Part shown: positions 60,413-64,000 of the stretch, piece by piece
How positions within the stretch are numbered: the stretch's first letter is position 1
Layout: every line of letters starts with the position of its first letter
From: Gracilaria caudata
Taxonomy: Eukaryota; Rhodophyta; Florideophyceae; Gracilariales; Gracilariaceae
Direction of reading: 5' to 3'
Assembly (NCBI GenBank): GCA_030374735.1
Contig: JASCIV010000036.1
Location: 1-64,000, forward strand
Length of the DNA: 64,000 nucleotides
The notes under the pieces: generated by a model
What the model saw: the letters and a program-made list of their open reading frames with translations, nothing else
Told to the model about the DNA's origin: nothing
Databases searched by the model: none
Translations under genes and position numbers: made by a program

Positions 60413-62128
60413 ATGGTTCCGGACGTCAATGACTTGAAAGCTGCGAAGGCCGCAGCGCTTCGTGACTTGTTGTCCGGCACCGGCGCTACGTCCCTGACAG
60501 AGGCCGACACAACGCGCAGAACAAAACACCCTCACAAGAAAACTCGTCGAAGAAGGCGCCCAAAATCTAACGCGCAACAAGCTGCGATACAAAACTTTCA
60601 ACAAAGTGACGACGATGCTCCCGACACTGTGGACTACGTAGCGGAGAAAATTGCCGCGCTTGAGGACACTCACGCCACTAAACCTGACGGCGCGGATCAC
60701 AGCACAAACGCCGATAACATCGATGAAGTGATAGGTTCTATGCGACGTTTTATGGAACGAGGCGTACTGGGAGAGCAAGAAGAAGCCGAACAACAGAACG
60801 ACGATGACGAAAGTGCCTCCAAGCCTACAGCGAAAGCGCTTCAAACTGACACCCGGGCGGATGCAATTGACAGAGAAAGTTCCGACGGTGAGCATAATGA
60901 CGGTGCCACAGAACGAACTCAACCCCAACCCATATCAAGAAAGAAGCAAAAAGAACTTCGACGATATCAAATATCAGTACTCAAATCCCTGACAAACAGA
61001 CCGGAAGTCGTAGATTCGTGGGATGTCACAGCCCCCGATCCTTTTCTTCTTGTGCATCTGAAGACATGGCCCAATTCCGTTCAAGTTCCCAGCAACTGGC
61101 GTCAGAAACGCAAGTATCTACAAAACAAACGCGGCATGGAAAAGAAAGCGTTTCAGCTGCCGGCGTATATTGCCGATACTGGCGTCGGCGAAATGCGTTC
61201 AGCACAGATAGAAGCCGACCAAAAGAAGAGTTTGAAACAGAGACAACGCGAGAAAATGAGGGCAAAGACTGGTCGAGGCGTTGAGATTGATCACTCACGA
61301 TTACGCGATGCTTTTTTTAAGTATCAGACAAAGCCGAGACTCACTCCTCATGGCGATATATACTATGAACTACGGGAGCTCGAAGTTGACGGTTCTCAGT
61401 TTCGCCCTGGCTTTTTCAGTGAGGAATTACGAGCGGCGCTTGGCCTTTCTGAAGGTGATCCTCCGCTCTGGCTTGTAAATATGCAGAGATATGGCCCTCC
61501 GCCAGGGTATCCAGGACTGAAGATACCGGGCGTGAATGCACCGATCCCGAAGGGAGCCAGGTTTGGATATCATATGGGAGGGTGGGGGATGCCACCTGTT
61601 GATGAATATGGGAGGCCGATACATGGAGATGTATTCGGCGAAGGGTTGGATTTTGGGAGACACGACCCTCGTTTTGACTTGAATGATTATGAGAAGCAAA
61701 AGTTGTGGGGTGAATTAAGAAAACCTGGCAGCAAGGTCACTGTGGCGGTTGGAGGTGATGGCGAAGAGTCTGAAGGTAGTGGCGAGGAGGGTGAAGATCG
61801 GGAGGAGGCAAAACAAACGAAGGAAGTTTCAAAGTCGCCGGCCATACAGCAAAGGGCCTCTCCGCAAACGGAAGAACGCGTCAGGCAAGGTGAAAATGTT
61901 GGCAAAGGCATGGAGAAAGGACAATTGTACACTGTGCTGAAGGACAGGAGGGTATCAGTCGGGCAAAACAGTTTGATGGGGTCTTCGCATGTTTACGACA
62001 TTAACAAAAATGGAGGTGAGAAAATGTACCCTGGCTCGTCAAGAGACGAGATCGGCGACAAGAGACAACGGGATAGTGGGGAGGAGAGGCGTGATGGACC
62101 AGTTAAGCGGAGTAAATTCAAGTTCTGA
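60413..62128 (+). CDS. SF3B2: Splicing factor 3B subunit 2 (SAP145/Cus1)
   Basis: 571 residues, shorter than human SF3B2 (about 895) and closer to yeast Cus1 (436). The Asp/Glu-rich N-terminus precedes the core: SRKKQKELRRYQISVLK, RPEVVDSWDVTAPDPFLLV (the DUF382 core), VPSNWRQKRKYLQNKRG, and the PSP domain region with LWLVNMQRYGPPPGYPGLK, IPGVNAPIPKGARFGYH and GWGMPPVDEYGRPIHGDVFG. SF3B2 is a U2 snRNP component that anchors the branch-site region of pre-mRNA. The C-terminus has Gly/Glu/Lys-rich low complexity and a KRSKFKF end. Its presence shows that some introns are spliced here even though most genes lack them. Confidence 0.95.
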   Translation: MVPDVNDLKAAKAAALRDLLSGTGATSLTEADTTRRTKHPHKKTRRRRRPKSNAQQAAIQNFQQSDDDAPDTVDYVAEKIAALEDTHATKPDGADHSTNADNIDEVIGSMRRFMERGVLGEQEEAEQQNDDDESASKPTAKALQTDTRADAIDRESSDGEHNDGATERTQPQPISRKKQKELRRYQISVLKSLTNRPEVVDSWDVTAPDPFLLVHLKTWPNSVQVPSNWRQKRKYLQNKRGMEKKAFQLPAYIADTGVGEMRSAQIEADQKKSLKQRQREKMRAKTGRGVEIDHSRLRDAFFKYQTKPRLTPHGDIYYELRELEVDGSQFRPGFFSEELRAALGLSEGDPPLWLVNMQRYGPPPGYPGLKIPGVNAPIPKGARFGYHMGGWGMPPVDEYGRPIHGDVFGEGLDFGRHDPRFDLNDYEKQKLWGELRKPGSKVTVAVGGDGEESEGSGEEGEDREEAKQTKEVSKSPAIQQRASPQTEERVRQGENVGKGMEKGQLYTVLKDRRVSVGQNSLMGSSHVYDINKNGGEKMYPGSSRDEIGDKRQRDSGEERRDGPVKRSKFKF

Positions 62129-62464
62129 TCGGCGTCTCAATGCTATGTTGAAACAAGAAGTTAAGCAACGGGGCGCTCACAAGTCTTGTGAAACCTTTTG
62201 AGGACATGTATCGCCGTGTTTTCTTTTAAAGTAAGACAGCTTTGTAATGGCCGAGACTGGATTCCATGTTCCCTTCCAAGGTATAGGCGAGGTCACATGT
62301 ACAAGGTTTCAAAGTGCTGCGTTTGCGAGCAATTCAGAAAATGAGAGCGCTTGAGCCATGGTAACCTCCGCACCGCGAAGTACCGAAAAAGCAGACAATC
62401 GTCAACACTTTTCCCCATTCTTGGCAGAAGATTACGAGTGCGGCGCAAAAGGCGTTAAAAGGTT
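62129..62464. other. Convergent spacer after SF3B2
   Basis: 336 bp, no gene or repeat recognised. Confidence 0.5.
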
Positions 62465-63277
62465 TCATCCACTATCTTTTACGGCATTGTCCCCGTCCTG
62501 TTCTGCACCCGGACCAAATTCGTGCTCGGGCAGTGATGGAGGATCCATTTCTCTGTCTAGCTGCAACCGCTTGTGATAGCGATGTTTAAGGATTTCGGAC
62601 AAGTCTGTAATATCTGACTTGTTACCATTGTGCAATGGATCTCTTGCGTCAGAATCGTGTTGGAACTTTTCCCGTCTTCTCTGATGATCCTTCGCCTTGA
62701 TTTGTCGTCTCACTCTAGATTGTTCTAAGATGTCTCTCAGGGTTCGTCTCTGGCTTTTGTTCAGAAGCATTCCTCCCAGCGATGCGTTCCTCTGTATCTC
62801 GGTGATGGGTTTGATAAACTTTTTTATGCCGTTCCAAAACTCTCCGAAATCGGTGGTGTCTATCTTGGGCCTTTGTCCGTTTTGGAACAAGGTGAGCTGC
62901 GATCCCATGTACAGTCGATTGAATTCGGTGACACGTAGTAACGGTAATCGAACAATCACGCGTAGTTCCGGTGCGCATTGCAGGCGAAGAAACGGGAACC
63001 TAACGGGTTCAATCCCGAAATTAACGGTAGACGTGGTACCAAAGTACGACTCTAGTGCCATGAAAAGTCTGAACTGTTTGTTGAATGGCATGTAAGCATC
63101 GAGTCCGATTCCTGGCGTCGGACGGAACAGGATTCGCAGAGAGGGCAACAAACTGCCGGTAGAGCGGCGACGTGTGACAGCGTGTTCCGTGCCGCGGCTG
63201 TGGATTTTGGGTGGGGTTTGCGCATGTGGCTGACTGCTGTTTGGCAATCGCTTTGGAGATTGCTTTGTTCTTTTCAT
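62465..63277 (-). CDS. Basic protein, unrecognised
   Basis: 270 residues from the ATG at 63277; the same frame is open a further 51 bp upstream without an ATG. The first ~55 residues are Lys/Arg/Ser/Pro-rich. The middle (about 60-160) looks like a folded domain of mixed hydrophobic and charged residues (LPSLRILFRPTPGIGLDAY, FPFLRLQCAPELRVIVRLP). The last 100 are strongly charged and helical (LRDILEQSRVRRQIKAKDHQ), ending in an acidic tail. No membrane segment. The N-terminus could be an organellar presequence; no family recognised, and part of the N-terminus may lie in another exon. Confidence 0.6.
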   Translation of the reverse strand: MKRTKQSPKRLPNSSQPHAQTPPKIHSRGTEHAVTRRRSTGSLLPSLRILFRPTPGIGLDAYMPFNKQFRLFMALESYFGTTSTVNFGIEPVRFPFLRLQCAPELRVIVRLPLLRVTEFNRLYMGSQLTLFQNGQRPKIDTTDFGEFWNGIKKFIKPITEIQRNASLGGMLLNKSQRRTLRDILEQSRVRRQIKAKDHQRRREKFQHDSDARDPLHNGNKSDITDLSEILKHRYHKRLQLDREMDPPSLPEHEFGPGAEQDGDNAVKDSG

Positions 63278-64000
63278 GTTTGCCAAGTTTGCTATTTGTT
63301 CGGGTCGACGTAACAGTATTCGAAACAATCGTGCGACAGCCGGGCTCCTACTAGTTGATGAACAATTGATGACGTGCCATCATTAGCAGTGTGAGGTAAG
63401 TGACGCAGAAATGCACTCTTCGTTGACACGCACTGAATGTCCGAGTCTACGTAGGTTGCTGTCGAGCAGTTGGCTTGTGAAATGTAGGTCCAAGAAATTC
63501 TAATCACCCTCAGGGTGATCGTACGATGGTTCCCGTTCATAACCCAACTGAGATCATCTTTGACACGTCATGATGCAAAAAAGAGGGTGGCGCCGTGCAA
63601 ACTGAAGAGGTTTTTGGTACGATACTGCGCAATTTCAGCACTTTTTGGCGGGCGAAAATGGCTGGCAGTGCTAGCCTGGCAGCCACAAAACTGTAGCTGG
63701 CTAGCGTTCGCTACCCTTCGTAGCTGGGTAGCGTCCTGCCCTTCGGCCAGAGGCCCGCTCTGCTGGTCTGTGCGATCCTGGGAGTTTTGTTGAGCCGCGG
63801 CATAAAGATGCATGGAGGCAGCTGAAACCGACCCTAGAGCGCCGCACAGAGATAACAGTACCACTCATTTACCCCTCGTACCTCAGCGGGCGAGCATGCG
63901 GGTATCTCTAAATTGGTCAAAAGCTGGAGCTGTCAATGCGCAAGCCACGCCATGGCGTCCAAAGCTGGTAGCAACACGCGCACTGCAAGCGATGACGCGC
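63278..64000. other. Right end of window, no gene seen
   Basis: No supported gene. A degenerate repeat around 63690-63745 ('ctggctagcgttcgctacc') resembles the sequence at 43930-43985. Any gene starting here would extend beyond the window. Confidence 0.5.

Noticed and set aside
1..64000. CRISPR arrays, bacterial operons, Shine-Dalgarno sites, rRNA
   Set aside because: The genes are eukaryotic, with TATA boxes, introns and spliceosomal proteins, and no spaced direct repeats of CRISPR type were seen.

Overview
The window is nuclear DNA of a photosynthetic eukaryote, most probably a red alga; a florideophyte such as Chondrus fits best, but that is inference. Genes are short and mostly intronless, often with a TATAAA-type box 100-250 bp before the start. 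Proteins are typically eukaryotic: the TSET/TPLATE coat subunit, AP-3 mu, gamma-secretase PEN-2, SF3B2, the mitoribosomal protein DAP3, a DHHC enzyme and an ELO elongase. The phytyl-phosphate kinase VTE6 and several N-termini resembling plastid transit peptides point to a plastid. Convergent genes nearly touch (23, 52 and 98 bp), while stretches of 1-3 kb hold only repeats.

Layout. Positions 1-15.3 kb are a tandem, decaying array of a lineage-specific gene family. Three intact genes (starts 962, 5950, 13748) encode proteins with a signal peptide and hydrophobic segments. A broken fourth copy lies at 10.7 kb. Each intact gene is followed by a shared 3' module (F), and a GC-rich module (R) occurs three times. 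An F copy at the left edge shows the array continues upstream. A degraded rhomboid (PARL-like) gene sits inside the array. From 15.7 to 21 kb there are two coiled-coil genes and AT-rich filler, then an unrecognised coding relic needing a +1 frame change (21.2-22.2 kb).

From 22.7 to 48.4 kb genes are dense: VTE6, PEN-2, TPLATE, a coiled-coil protein, a small coiled-coil protein related to the one at 15.7 kb, a lipocalin, an ABCF ATPase, an ELO elongase, a plastid-type membrane protein, a lysophospholipid acyltransferase, a PepN-like aminopeptidase with one in-frame TAA, a DHHC palmitoyltransferase, DAP3 and AP-3 mu. A gene-free 3.1 kb (48.4-51.5 kb) carries a tRNA-derived SINE-like element with 44-bp tandem repeats and two perfect inverted repeats. 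From 51.5 to 63.3 kb come a large membrane-anchored TIG/beta-propeller protein, a nucleotide-sugar-type transporter, an isoaspartyl peptidase, an M20 peptidase, a TEX261/SVP26 cargo receptor, SF3B2 and an unrecognised basic protein.

There is no operon-like organisation. Membrane traffic is well represented (TPLATE, AP-3 mu, SVP26, DHHC, nucleotide-sugar transporter, PEN-2), as is lipid and prenyl metabolism (VTE6, ELO, acyltransferase). The most notable observations are the tandem family, PEN-2 with a predicted 73-nt intron and long N-terminal extension, the +1-shifted relic, the aminopeptidase stop codon, the SINE-like element and the recurring near-spacerless perfect inverted repeats.
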